Source: Halomonas alkaliantarctica (GTDB taxonomy: Bacteria; Pseudomonadota; Gammaproteobacteria; Pseudomonadales; Halomonadaceae). From it: a stretch of 64,000 bases of DNA. Positions 26,921 to 35,842 of the stretch are shown piece after piece. Every line of letters begins with the position of its first letter. The stretch's first letter is position 1. The DNA is taken from contig NZ_CP122961.1 in NCBI RefSeq assembly GCF_029854215.1, forward strand, positions 558,001-622,000, written 5' to 3'. The notes beneath the pieces are model-generated. The model did no database searches and had not been told where the DNA came from. It saw only the letters and a program-made list of their open reading frames with translations. A program made the position numbers and the translations under genes.

Positions 26921-28396
26921 CTACGAACTGGTGGTCAGCGTAACCCCTGTTTTGCCAGCGGCGAGCGCTGAAGTTACAGGCTCATCAACCACAAAGGTTG
27001 TGCGGCTCAAGCGGCGTACACGCTTCATAAACAGCGCAATGCAAATCAGCGTACCTAGCGCGGCTACCACATAGCTTAGCTGGAGTGGCAGACCAAAACC
27101 GATCGGCGCGTAGGCCAAGTAGGTAAACGTGGCCATGGTCATAAAGGTGGCGGGGATCGAAGTAATCCAGTGAGGCTTACGCGACAGCACCAGGTACATG
27201 GTGCCTACCCACAGCGCTATCACAGCGGTGGTTTGGTTGGCCCAGGAGAAGTAGCGCCACAGCAGTGTGAAGTCCATGTGCGTTAAGGCGTAGGAGACTA
27301 CAAACAGCGGTAGGGCCACCATGACACGCTTCACAATCGGCTTTTGATCGATTTTGATGTAGTCGGCAATGATCATCCGCGCGCTGCGGAAAGCGGTATC
27401 GCCGGAGGTGATCGGCAACACAATAACACCGAGTACTGCCAGGGTGCCGCCGACAGCGCCGAGCATGGTGGTCGACACTTCGCTGACCACCGCGGCAGGG
27501 CCACCGGCGGCCAGCACATCGGAAAGCGACTGGTCGCCATAGAACAGGCTCATGGCGGCGGCCGCCCAGATCATGGCGATAATGCCTTCGGTGATCATCA
27601 TACCGTAGAAGATTTTGCGGCCATTGGTTTCGTTTTGCGTGGTGCGCGAAATAATCGGCGTTTGGGTGGCGTGAAAGCCAGATAGCGCGCCACAGGAGAT
27701 GGTTAAAAACAGCAGCGGGAAAATCGGTGCGGCGTCAGGGTGCATGTTCTGGAACGAGAGCTCGGGAATCGGCGCGCCAGTGATGATCAAGCCGATACCG
27801 ATACCCGCCGCGCTGAACAGCAGCAGGGCGCCAAAATAGGGGTAGATACGGCCAATAACTTTATCGATCGGCAGCAGGGTGGCAATCAAGTAATAAATAA
27901 AGATAGCGACGATGATCAGCGTTAGCGACAGCGAGGTCATATTGGCCAGCAGCGCAGCAGGCGATGTGACGAAGACCGTACCGACTAAAAGCAGCAAGAG
28001 AATCGCGAAGCCATTGACCACATGCTTCATCGCTTTGCCCAGGAACTTGCCGGCCAGTTGTGGCAAGTGAGCACCATGGTTGCGGATCGATATCATGCCG
28101 GTCAGGTAATCGTGAACAGCACCGGCAAAGATGCAGCCAACCACAATCCACACAAACGCCACCGGGCCATACAGGGCACCGAGAATCGGGCCAAAAATAG
28201 GGCCGACACCGGCAATGTTTAATAACTGAATAAGCGAATTGCGCGTGGTGTTCATCGGCACGTAGTCGATGTTGTCGCGCATGCTGAAAGCGGGCGTCTG
28301 ACGCTTGCGGTCAGTGACAAATACACGCTCAACGAATTTCCCATAGGTAAAGTAGCCCGCTATCAGCAGCAGGATCGATACGATAAAGGTGATCAT
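26921..28396 (-). CDS. CstA-family carbon starvation carrier (short form)
   Basis: A 491-residue integral membrane protein of the CstA/BtsT family. Conserved parts include FVIGPIFGP-like IAGVGPIFGPILGALYGP, AGAVHDYLTG and the ISCGALSGFHATQTPIISR block in the middle, which carries family signature residues. About 13 helices can be seen. E. coli CstA is about 700 residues, so this belongs to the shorter subgroup with a reduced C-terminal region. Family members take up pyruvate or peptides; the substrate here is unknown. No BtsSR-type two-component genes are near. Confidence 0.85.
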   Translation of the reverse strand: MITFIVSILLLIAGYFTYGKFVERVFVTDRKRQTPAFSMRDNIDYVPMNTTRNSLIQLLNIAGVGPIFGPILGALYGPVAFVWIVVGCIFAGAVHDYLTGMISIRNHGAHLPQLAGKFLGKAMKHVVNGFAILLLLLVGTVFVTSPAALLANMTSLSLTLIIVAIFIYYLIATLLPIDKVIGRIYPYFGALLLFSAAGIGIGLIITGAPIPELSFQNMHPDAAPIFPLLFLTISCGALSGFHATQTPIISRTTQNETNGRKIFYGMMITEGIIAMIWAAAAMSLFYGDQSLSDVLAAGGPAAVVSEVSTTMLGAVGGTLAVLGVIVLPITSGDTAFRSARMIIADYIKIDQKPIVKRVMVALPLFVVSYALTHMDFTLLWRYFSWANQTTAVIALWVGTMYLVLSRKPHWITSIPATFMTMATFTYLAYAPIGFGLPLQLSYVVAALGTLICIALFMKRVRRLSRTTFVVDEPVTSALAAGKTGVTLTTSS

Positions 28397-28530
28397 CTAA
28401 GGTACCTAGAGCAGTGAGGGGGATGGGCGAGCATGTCGGAAGGCATGCAAGCAGGCGCTTCTTTAGCAGGACTGAATGTACAGATAAGCGCTATAAAATC
28501 ACAGTTAGACTTTAGTGGGCCGTAAGCAAA

Positions 28531-28560
28531 AAAATGGACAGCCGAACGGCTGCCCATTTT
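28531..28560 (-). terminator. Terminator of sodC
   Basis: The 30-base palindrome has arms AAAATGGACAGCC and GGCTGCCCATTTT around GAAC. Read on the minus strand, the one mismatch becomes a G-U pair and the stem is followed by a T-rich end, as expected for sodC, whose stop is 24 bases upstream. Confidence 0.8.
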
Positions 28561-28583
28561 GTCGATTAAAACAACGGTAAAGT

Positions 28584-29129
28584 TTAAGACTCAACGACGC
28601 CGCAAGCCATCCGGGTGCCGCCGCCGCCCAGGTGGGGCTCATCTTCGTAGGTGTCGCCACCTTCATGGATCATCAGGCTGCGCCCCGGCATATCTTCCAT
28701 GCTTAGGCGTGGGGCTAGAACGGGTAGATTGGCTTCGCCCTCTTCATTAACGGTGAGCACCGGCAGGTCGCCTAAATGACCTTCACCGTAAGGGCCTTGG
28801 TGCGTGCCGGTTTCTTCGGGGTCATAGTGCCCCCCTGCAGACAGTGCAGCGGTCATTTCGCCACTATCATTCTCGGCAGGGTCGCAGCTGTCGTTCTGGT
28901 GGACGTGAAAACCGTAAACACCGGGCTCAAGATCCGTCAGCGAAGGTGTCAGCAGTAAGCCATGATCCGTATGCTCTAAAGACACGGTACCAATCGACTC
29001 TTTGACTCCTTCGGCGCTGACTTTATGCATCTCCACATCAAGCGTTTCATTCGCTTGCGCCGCCGAGGTAGCGAGTAGCAGCGAGGCAGCCATAGCGGTA
29101 AGTGAATAGCGGGCAGTTGTATAGCGCAT
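28584..29129 (-). CDS. sodC: Periplasmic Cu/Zn superoxide dismutase
   Basis: Converts superoxide to hydrogen peroxide and oxygen in the periplasm. The 181-residue precursor has a signal peptide ending at about AQA (residue 26). Copper and zinc ligands are visible: FHVHQND, AGGHYDP, GPYGEGHLGDLPV and MIHEGGD. The disulfide cysteines are in NDSCDPA and RMACGVV, and the active-site arginine is in GTRMACG. A ribosome site GGAAGGAGAG lies before ATG. It stands alone, with a terminator behind it. Confidence 0.96.
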   Translation of the reverse strand: MRYTTARYSLTAMAASLLLATSAAQANETLDVEMHKVSAEGVKESIGTVSLEHTDHGLLLTPSLTDLEPGVYGFHVHQNDSCDPAENDSGEMTAALSAGGHYDPEETGTHQGPYGEGHLGDLPVLTVNEEGEANLPVLAPRLSMEDMPGRSLMIHEGGDTYEDEPHLGGGGTRMACGVVES

Positions 29130-29283
29130 ATTGATCTCTCCTTCCTAATCCATGGAAACGCGTCTGTAGCGTTGCCTATTTAAGGTAGCTGCCGAGCGGC
29201 TACTTTGCCACCTGGCGAGTAATAGGCCACCGCGAGGTTGTATAAAAGCATCCTTTTAAATTCAAGCTTTTAAACCCAGTCTT

Positions 29284-30441
29284 TTAGGCCCAGTCCTTTA
29301 AGCCCAGTAAAGTAGCAGTGAGTGCTTGAGTGCGTGGCACAAGCGTATTGAGTAAGCAGTACTCCTCATCCGTGTGCATTTTGGCACCGACCGGGCCGAG
29401 GCCACACAGCGTGGGAATGCCCAAGCTGGCCGTCCAGCCCGCATCGGAACAGCCGCCGGTGAATTCGCCATCAACAGCAAAACCAATGTTTTTAGCCTGA
29501 GATTGGTAAAGCGCAAACAGTTCGCTGCTCATACGCTCTTCGAGCGGATAGAATTCCGATGTCTGCTCGATGGTTGCCTGGGTGCCAGGAATATCGGGTT
29601 CGGCGATTATCGCCTCAATGGCCCTATACAGCTGGTCACGCTGTGCTGTGGTGACAAAGCGAGTATCTAACTGAGCAGACGCGAAAGGCGCGACAGTGTT
29701 GCGAGATACGCCACCAGTGACAGTGCCCACATTGGTGGTGATGCCTGCCGCGTAATCGGTCAGTGCATGCAGCTTGATGATCTTGCGGGCCAGTGTTTCG
29801 ATGGCGCTGGCGCCATCGGCATGGCTCACGCCGGAGTGGGCGGCTTTGCCGGTGACGTTGATCAAAAAACCAGCACCTCCTTTTCGGCCCGTGACTACAT
29901 TGCCGCTGACGCGCCCAGGCTCGACGTTCAAGACGGCACGTGCTCCCTGGACGGCGGCCTCGATGAACGCCCGCCCATCTGGCGAGCCAATCTCCTCATC
30001 AGCGGTAAACAGGGCGCGAACGGGCAGTGGGCAGTTGGGCAGGCGGCTTAACGCGCGCAGCACAAAGCAGTTCATCACCAGGCCGCTTTTCATATCGGCC
30101 ACGCCAGGGCCAAAGCCAACGTCGTCTTGCTGGGTATAGCCCCGGCTAGCCACCGTGCCTGTGGGAAAAACCGTATCGCGGTGGCCCATTAAGAGCACAT
30201 GGCCTTGGCCAGTTTCCCCCAGCTGTGCTTCTAAAATATCGCCTGAGTCAGGGCGCGGGTGGCGTATCACCGTGATGTCATCCTGCTCCAGCCACTGGCT
30301 AATCAGGTCGGCCACCTTATCGTTACCCGCTTTGTCGTAGCTGTTGGAGTCGATATTGACCAGGGCCGCTAAGCAGTCAACCATTGCCTGCTGCTGGCCC
30401 TCCAGCCAATCACAGGCTTGTTGTATTAGTGACTCTTGCAT
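29284..30441 (-). CDS. M20 peptidase, glutamate-carboxypeptidase (CPG2)-like
   Basis: A cytoplasmic zinc hydrolase of about 385 residues, close to the carboxypeptidase G2 group. The metal ligands can be seen in LLMGHRDTVFP, GVADMKSGL, TADEEIGSP, NVEPGR and the C-terminal KMHTDEEY; the two Glu of ADEEIG include the general base. I start at ATG 30441 (MQESLIQ), which has AAGGAGCG upstream and overlaps the preceding M20 gene by 16 bases. It is the last gene of the dpp-like run. A likely job is to cut C-terminal glutamate-type or N-acyl amino acids imported by that system. Confidence 0.85.
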   Translation of the reverse strand: MQESLIQQACDWLEGQQQAMVDCLAALVNIDSNSYDKAGNDKVADLISQWLEQDDITVIRHPRPDSGDILEAQLGETGQGHVLLMGHRDTVFPTGTVASRGYTQQDDVGFGPGVADMKSGLVMNCFVLRALSRLPNCPLPVRALFTADEEIGSPDGRAFIEAAVQGARAVLNVEPGRVSGNVVTGRKGGAGFLINVTGKAAHSGVSHADGASAIETLARKIIKLHALTDYAAGITTNVGTVTGGVSRNTVAPFASAQLDTRFVTTAQRDQLYRAIEAIIAEPDIPGTQATIEQTSEFYPLEERMSSELFALYQSQAKNIGFAVDGEFTGGCSDAGWTASLGIPTLCGLGPVGAKMHTDEEYCLLNTLVPRTQALTATLLGLKDWA

Positions 30442-31847
30442 GACGCTCGCTCCTTGTAAATCTCTGCACCTTGAACACTCAAATCCCAAAATAGGCCCGC
30501 CATTAATATAAGCGCTTCTGAAGCGATACTCCCTAGCAGGTGTTCATCGGGGGCGTGTTGCGAACAGGCGGGGTAGGAGTGGGGAACCCATAATGTAGGC
30601 AAGCCCAGCGTTTCGGCAAATACATCGTTGGGTAATGAACCGCCTAGGTTAGGTAACAGCGTGGGCGTTTTATTCGTCGACATTTGCATCGAGGTTAATG
30701 CCCAGCTCACCCAAGGATCTTCGGGATCAAGCCGTGTAGCATTCATCTGCGACATGCGCGCCGCGCTCACTTCAATATCGCTATAGCCGTGTTGATCCAG
30801 ATGGCAGCGTAAATGGGCAAGAAAGTTATCCTGATCGCTGCCCACTACAAAGCGCAGCTGGCAGTGGGCGTAGGCGTAGGGCGGGATTGCATTGGCTGGG
30901 GCATCCGGGTTGCCGGCCTTCATGGCCAGCACTTCTAAGGTGTTCCAACCGAATAACCGCTCCGCGGGGGAGAGCCCTGGCTCGCCCCAGTCAGTGTCAA
31001 TCGTCGGAGAATTGTCACCGACGCCTACCTCGAGTGAGGCTAGGGCGTTGCGCACGGCATCTGGAATAGGTGCCGGGCGTAATCCCTGTATCTGGATCAC
31101 ACCATTAGCATCCACCAGCGTGGCCAGGGCATTGGTTAATCGCACCGCCGGGTTTTTTAATACCCCGCCCCAGTTGCCCGAGTGGTGGGCACCTTCCCGG
31201 GCCTGCAGTTTAAGGTCGAAGTTGAACGATCCCCGTGAGCCTAAAAATAGCGTCGGCGATTCGGCGTCCAGGCGGGGCCCGTCCGAACCAATAAACACAT
31301 CGGCCGCTAAACGCTCCCGATAGCGGTGGCAAACCTCCTTTAGCCCCGGCGAACCGGTCTCTTCTCCCATCTCCAGCACCAGCTTGACGTTATAGCCCAG
31401 GTGCCCGCCGCTGGCTTTCAGCACACAGCCGAGCGCAGCTAAATTAATCGTGTGCTGGCCTTTGTTATCAGCGGTGCCGCGCCCATACCAGCGATCTCCC
31501 CGTTGGGTGATTTGCCATGGCGACAGCCCTTCGGCCCACTGGTCGTCATAGCCGCGTATTACATCGCCATGGCCATAGGTCAATACGCTGAACATGGCTT
31601 CAGGCTCAAGACGTTCAGCGAGCAGAAATGGGCCGAACCCAGGCACGGGGTTATCGACAATTTCCCATGTGAAACCGAGCTGCTCAATGTCTGGGATAAT
31701 CTGTTCCGTCAGGTAAGCGTGCAGTTCCTCCTGCCTATTCGTTTCCTGGCTTTCGCTGCGGATGGCAATACGCGGGGCAAGCTGAGCATAAAATTCGCCA
31801 CTATCAAAATAAGCTTTGGCATTGTCTAAGGCGTGTTGGCGCGACAT
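30426..31847 (-). CDS. M20 family dipeptidase
   Basis: A 473-residue zinc hydrolase of the M20 family, longer than its neighbour and more like the dipeptidase/acetylornithine deacetylase group. Metal-binding elements are TYGHGDVIRGYDDQW, GRGTADNKGQH, LEMGEETGSPG, a Glu/Asp near GSDGPRLD, and the C-terminal SQHAPDEHLL. The lid-domain histidine is in EGAHHSGNWGG. It overlaps the CPG2-like gene and follows dppF by 38 bases. Imported peptides or amides are the probable substrate. Confidence 0.85.
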   Translation of the reverse strand: MSRQHALDNAKAYFDSGEFYAQLAPRIAIRSESQETNRQEELHAYLTEQIIPDIEQLGFTWEIVDNPVPGFGPFLLAERLEPEAMFSVLTYGHGDVIRGYDDQWAEGLSPWQITQRGDRWYGRGTADNKGQHTINLAALGCVLKASGGHLGYNVKLVLEMGEETGSPGLKEVCHRYRERLAADVFIGSDGPRLDAESPTLFLGSRGSFNFDLKLQAREGAHHSGNWGGVLKNPAVRLTNALATLVDANGVIQIQGLRPAPIPDAVRNALASLEVGVGDNSPTIDTDWGEPGLSPAERLFGWNTLEVLAMKAGNPDAPANAIPPYAYAHCQLRFVVGSDQDNFLAHLRCHLDQHGYSDIEVSAARMSQMNATRLDPEDPWVSWALTSMQMSTNKTPTLLPNLGGSLPNDVFAETLGLPTLWVPHSYPACSQHAPDEHLLGSIASEALILMAGLFWDLSVQGAEIYKERASCKSH

Positions 31848-31885
31848 AAATATCCCTCTGAGTATTAGGCGTTCAGTAAGAGTGT

Positions 31886-32890
31886 TTAGGCAAAATGGCA
31901 GGCGACGCGTGGATGATTAGGCTGAGTAGTGCCTTGGGCTGCACTTTGAATAAGGTCGGTTAGCTTTGGCGACTGCTCTGAGCACTGGGGCTGTGCTATG
32001 GGGCATCGAGGGTGGAAAGCGCATCCTGATGGAGGTCGTGTTGGGTCGGGTTGTCCTGCCCCAAGACCGATATCAGGCACGCCTAAGCCGGGCTCTGGTG
32101 TCAGCGCAGAAGCCAGCAGCGCTTGGGTATAAGGGTGGCGCGGGGCCGCGAAAATTTGTTCCCGGGTGCCCTCTTCGACAATTTTACCCAGGTACATCAC
32201 CGCCAGCCGATCCGCTAGGTGCTCAACCACGGCAAGGTCGTGACTAATAAACAGATAGGTAAGGCCAAATTCATCCTTAAGGTCGAGCAGGAGATTGAGA
32301 ATCTGCGCCTGAACCGACACATCCAGGGCGGAGGTGGGTTCGTCACAAATCACCAGGTCAGGGCGCATAATCAGCGCCCGCGCAATCGCCACCCGTTGCC
32401 GTTGCCCGCCAGACATCTGCCCTGGGTATTGCTGGGCGGCGCGTTTGGGCAGGCCAACCAGCTCCAGCATTTCATCGACTTTGGCTGCCTGCTCCTTCTG
32501 GGTGCCAATGCCATGAATGCGCAGCGGCAAGCCAACGATTTGGGCAATTCGTTGGCGCGGGTTAAGCGATGAGTAAGGGTCTTGGAAAATCGGCTGTATA
32601 TGCCGGGCAAGCGCTTTTTGATTAGCATTGACAATTGCTTTGCCGTTGATCAGTACATCACCTTCGCTTGGGGGCGTGAGCCCTAGCAGTATTTTGGCTA
32701 GGGTGCTTTTGCCACAGCCCGATTCGCCCACCAGCCCCATCACCTGACCGCGGGGAACGCGCAGCGATACATTATTGACGGCTGTTAAGGTTTGACTCTT
32801 ATGCAGCATGCCGCCGCCCAGTTTAAATGTTTTGGATAGCGCGCAGAGCTCCAGGGCAAGCGGCTCAAAATGGTTTGCGGCACTGCTCAT
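31886..32890 (-). CDS. dppF: Peptide ABC transporter ATPase, DppF/OppF type
   Basis: The second ATPase of a dipeptide/oligopeptide importer, about 334 residues. Walker A is [12 protein letters not shown], the signature is MSGGQRQRVAI, Walker B is VICDEPTSALD, and the C-terminal CAFHPRCPIAQPQC cluster is the oligopeptide-type extension. ATG 32890 is the start, with an AGGAGGT site and four-base overlap with dppD; a longer frame upstream is not credible. Confidence 0.93.
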   Translation of the reverse strand: MSSAANHFEPLALELCALSKTFKLGGGMLHKSQTLTAVNNVSLRVPRGQVMGLVGESGCGKSTLAKILLGLTPPSEGDVLINGKAIVNANQKALARHIQPIFQDPYSSLNPRQRIAQIVGLPLRIHGIGTQKEQAAKVDEMLELVGLPKRAAQQYPGQMSGGQRQRVAIARALIMRPDLVICDEPTSALDVSVQAQILNLLLDLKDEFGLTYLFISHDLAVVEHLADRLAVMYLGKIVEEGTREQIFAAPRHPYTQALLASALTPEPGLGVPDIGLGAGQPDPTRPPSGCAFHPRCPIAQPQCSEQSPKLTDLIQSAAQGTTQPNHPRVACHFA

Positions 32891-33936
32891 AGCGTTACCT
32901 CCTGAGCGTTTATCGTTGCCGGATTTGCCAACTGGTGGGCAAAGTGACAGCGCGACAAGTGACCATCTGCGACAGTTTGCAAGGGCGGTGTGGTGTGACA
33001 AAGCTCATCCGCTTGGTCGCAGCGATTACAAAAGGCGCAGCCGTCAACTTTCTCTACCAAGTTGGGCACTACCCCTGGAATAGCCTGTAAGCGGCTGCCC
33101 GGCAGCGTTTTGCCGGGTGTCGGTATGCAGCGCAGTAATCCTTGGGTGTAGGGGTGGCTAGGGGCTTGAAAGAGCGCCTGGGCAGAGGCGGTTTCAATCA
33201 CTTCACCGGCATACATCACGGCAACCCGATCGGCGATGCGCGCGACGACGCCCAGGTCGTGGGTGATGAAGATAACCGCCGTGCCAAACTCCTGCTGCAG
33301 GTCGCGCAGCAGGTGCAGGATTTGCGCCTGAATCGTGACGTCTAGAGCTGTGGTGGGCTCATCGGCAATGATCAAATCGGGTTCGCACATTAGCGCCATG
33401 GCGATCATGACCCGTTGGCGCAGCCCGCCAGACAGATGGTGGGGGTATTGGCGCATACGCTCTTCGGCGGCGCTGATACCTACCCGTTCGAGTAAATAGA
33501 GGGCGCGGTCATGGGCCGCTTTACGCGATACACGCTGATGACGGCGCAAGGCTTCGCATAGCTGATTGCCCAGGGTGTAGGCGGGGTTGAGAGCGGTCAT
33601 GGGCTCTTGGAAAATCATCGCCATGCGCGCACCGCGCAGGTTGCTGCGCTCGCGATCGGAAACCGTCAGCAGATCAACGCCGTCAAAGTCGAGACAGTCG
33701 GCGTTTACCTGCGCCTTGCGTGGCAGTAGGCCCATTAATGCCAGTGAGGTCATGGATTTACCACAGCCCGATTCGCCCACCAGACAGAGCATTTCACCCC
33801 GTTCAACGTGAAAGTCGATTCCCCGTACGGCGTGAAGCGTGCCTTTTGCTACTGGCAAGTCGACACGTAGCTGTTTTACGGTGAGTAGTGGTGAGACTGG
33901 CGCTGTTGAGCGCTCAGCTGAGGAGAGATTACTCAT
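32887..33936 (-). CDS. dppD: Peptide ABC transporter ATPase, DppD/OppD type
   Basis: The first ATPase of the peptide importer, about 349 residues. Walker A is GESGCGKSM, the signature is [11 protein letters not shown], Walker B is [12 protein letters not shown], and the C-terminal extension has the cysteines in [14 protein letters not shown], expected for an iron-sulfur cluster. The start ATG 33936 has AGGAGG upstream and overlaps the end of dppC. Confidence 0.93.
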   Translation of the reverse strand: MSNLSSAERSTAPVSPLLTVKQLRVDLPVAKGTLHAVRGIDFHVERGEMLCLVGESGCGKSMTSLALMGLLPRKAQVNADCLDFDGVDLLTVSDRERSNLRGARMAMIFQEPMTALNPAYTLGNQLCEALRRHQRVSRKAAHDRALYLLERVGISAAEERMRQYPHHLSGGLRQRVMIAMALMCEPDLIIADEPTTALDVTIQAQILHLLRDLQQEFGTAVIFITHDLGVVARIADRVAVMYAGEVIETASAQALFQAPSHPYTQGLLRCIPTPGKTLPGSRLQAIPGVVPNLVEKVDGCAFCNRCDQADELCHTTPPLQTVADGHLSRCHFAHQLANPATINAQEVTL

Positions 33937-34837
33937 TGCGGCCTCCTGGTGCGCTGAGGTCACGCAGTCCATCGCCTAGCAAGTTAATCGACAGCACTAG
34001 AATAAATAGTGCGCTGCCGGGAATCGTAATCACCCAGGGTTGGAAGAGCATATAGGCTTTGCCTTCGGCGATCATCAGCCCCCAGGAGGGGGATGGTGGC
34101 TGCACGCCCATGCCCAGAAACGACAGCGTTGCTTCGAGCAAAATGGCGTTGGCGACCTCAAGCGTGGCGACCACAATCAACGCGCCAGCGATATTGGGCA
34201 GCACTTCGCGCAGTAAAATATACGGCAGCGAGCAGCCCAGTGCCTGGGCTGCCTGCACATACTCAGCATCGCGCAATTGCTGAGTCGCCGAGCGTGCAAC
34301 GACCGCAAAGCGATCCCACAGCAGCAGCCCCAGTAGCAGCGTAACGCTCAGCATAGATCCCCCCATCAGCGAAGCCATGGCCAGCGCCACTAAAACCACG
34401 GGCATGGCCAGGCGAGTGGTGAGCAGGTAACTCACTACGGCATCGACGCGACCGCCGAAGTAACCTGCCAGCACGCCAAGAGTGGTGCCAATCAGCCCTG
34501 AAATCAGCGCAACCACCAGCCCGATAAAGAGTGAAATCCGGGTGCCATAAATCAGTCGGCTCAGGTAGTCACGGCCGAGGCGGTCGGTGCCTAATGGGTG
34601 CGTCCAGCTACCGGTTTCGTGCCAAATAGGTGGCACCATGCGGTTAGCGGTGTTCTGTAAATAGGGATCATGGGGGGCTAGCCAAGGGGCCAGAAGCGCC
34701 ACCAACCCTAGTGAAGTAATGATCAATAATCCTATGGTTAAGTTGCGGTTATTGAGCGTGCTGCGCAGTAAACGCGATTGCCAACTGCCGACGAAGTGTT
34801 GCTCTGCCGCCACCGGCGGGGAAAGGGTGTGTGCCAT
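33929..34837 (-). CDS. dppC: Peptide ABC transporter permease, DppC type
   Basis: A 302-residue inner-membrane permease with an N-terminal OppC-type helix and the DppC domain. HDPYLQNTANRMVPPIWHE and GTDRLGRDYLSRLIYGTRISL are typical, as is the EAA loop (QAAQALGCSLPYILLREVLPN). It overlaps dppD by eight bases and follows dppB by 11. Confidence 0.92.
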   Translation of the reverse strand: MAHTLSPPVAAEQHFVGSWQSRLLRSTLNNRNLTIGLLIITSLGLVALLAPWLAPHDPYLQNTANRMVPPIWHETGSWTHPLGTDRLGRDYLSRLIYGTRISLFIGLVVALISGLIGTTLGVLAGYFGGRVDAVVSYLLTTRLAMPVVLVALAMASLMGGSMLSVTLLLGLLLWDRFAVVARSATQQLRDAEYVQAAQALGCSLPYILLREVLPNIAGALIVVATLEVANAILLEATLSFLGMGVQPPSPSWGLMIAEGKAYMLFQPWVITIPGSALFILVLSINLLGDGLRDLSAPGGRNE

Positions 34838-34848
34838 GGTGTTCTCCG

Positions 34849-35766
34849 TTAGCGCGCGCGTAGGCGTGGGTCTAAAACTGCGTTGAGAATGTCGGCAAGC
34901 AGCGTCAGCACGATATAGAACAGCGCAATGATCAGGACGATGGCTTGAACCACCGGGTAGTCATTTCGGGAAATCGCGTTCCAGGCCAGTTGCCCCAGCC
35001 CGCGCAGCGAAAAGACGGTCTCGATGACCACCGAACCGCCGAGCATAAATCCCAGCTCCACAGCGGCCAGCGCCACCACCGGAATCACTGCATTGCGTAG
35101 CGCGTGTTTGAAGATCACCGTGCCGGTGCGCAGCCCCTTGGCCCGTGCGGTGCGGATGTAGTCTGCCTCCAGGACGTCCAGCATGCCGCTGCGGGTTAGC
35201 CGCATCATGGCGGGGGTGGCGTAATAGCCCAGCGCTACGGCGGGCAGTACAAAGCCTTGCCAGCTATCGCTACCCGCCGCAGGAAACCACTGCAACTTGA
35301 CGGCAAACAGGATGATTAGCGTTAAGCCAAACCAGAAGTTGGGCATTGCCTGGCCGGTAACCGCAATCGCCATGGCCGTGCGGTCTATCCAACTGCCGCG
35401 CTTCAGCGCGGCCACAACGCCGAGGGGAATAGACACGCCTAGTGCAATCGCCAACGCTAATATTCCTAGGGTCATCGTTACCGGTAGGCGCTCGACCACC
35501 AGATCCATGACCTCGCTCTGATAGTAGTAAGAGCGCCCAAAATCGAGCTGAACCGCCCCCCATAGCCACGTGGTAAATTGCTCAAGCACCGGGCGATCCA
35601 GACCGTACTCAACGCGGATTTGCTCAACCTGTTCAGCGGTGGCCTCGGGGCCGCCTATGGAAAGCGCCAAGTCCCCTGAGAGCTGCAGCAGACTAAAGCA
35701 GAGCACCGAAATAGTCAGCGCGACGCTAAGGGCTATCAGCGTGCGCTTGAAAACAAATGCCCACAT
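34849..35766 (-). CDS. dppB: Peptide ABC transporter permease, DppB type
   Basis: A 305-residue inner-membrane permease. The N-terminus FKRTLIALSVALTISVLCF and LTRSGMLDVLEADYIRTARAKG followed by HALRNAVIPVV are hallmarks of DppB/OppB. It lies 76 bases after the binding-protein gene. Confidence 0.92.
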   Translation of the reverse strand: MWAFVFKRTLIALSVALTISVLCFSLLQLSGDLALSIGGPEATAEQVEQIRVEYGLDRPVLEQFTTWLWGAVQLDFGRSYYYQSEVMDLVVERLPVTMTLGILALAIALGVSIPLGVVAALKRGSWIDRTAMAIAVTGQAMPNFWFGLTLIILFAVKLQWFPAAGSDSWQGFVLPAVALGYYATPAMMRLTRSGMLDVLEADYIRTARAKGLRTGTVIFKHALRNAVIPVVALAAVELGFMLGGSVVIETVFSLRGLGQLAWNAISRNDYPVVQAIVLIIALFYIVLTLLADILNAVLDPRLRAR

Positions 35767-35842
35767 AAAGCATCACTCCCTCGCTGCGGAAAGCGAGCCG
35801 TGGCGAGATTGCCACGGCTGCCGTTAAGTCGATCAGGCGCCG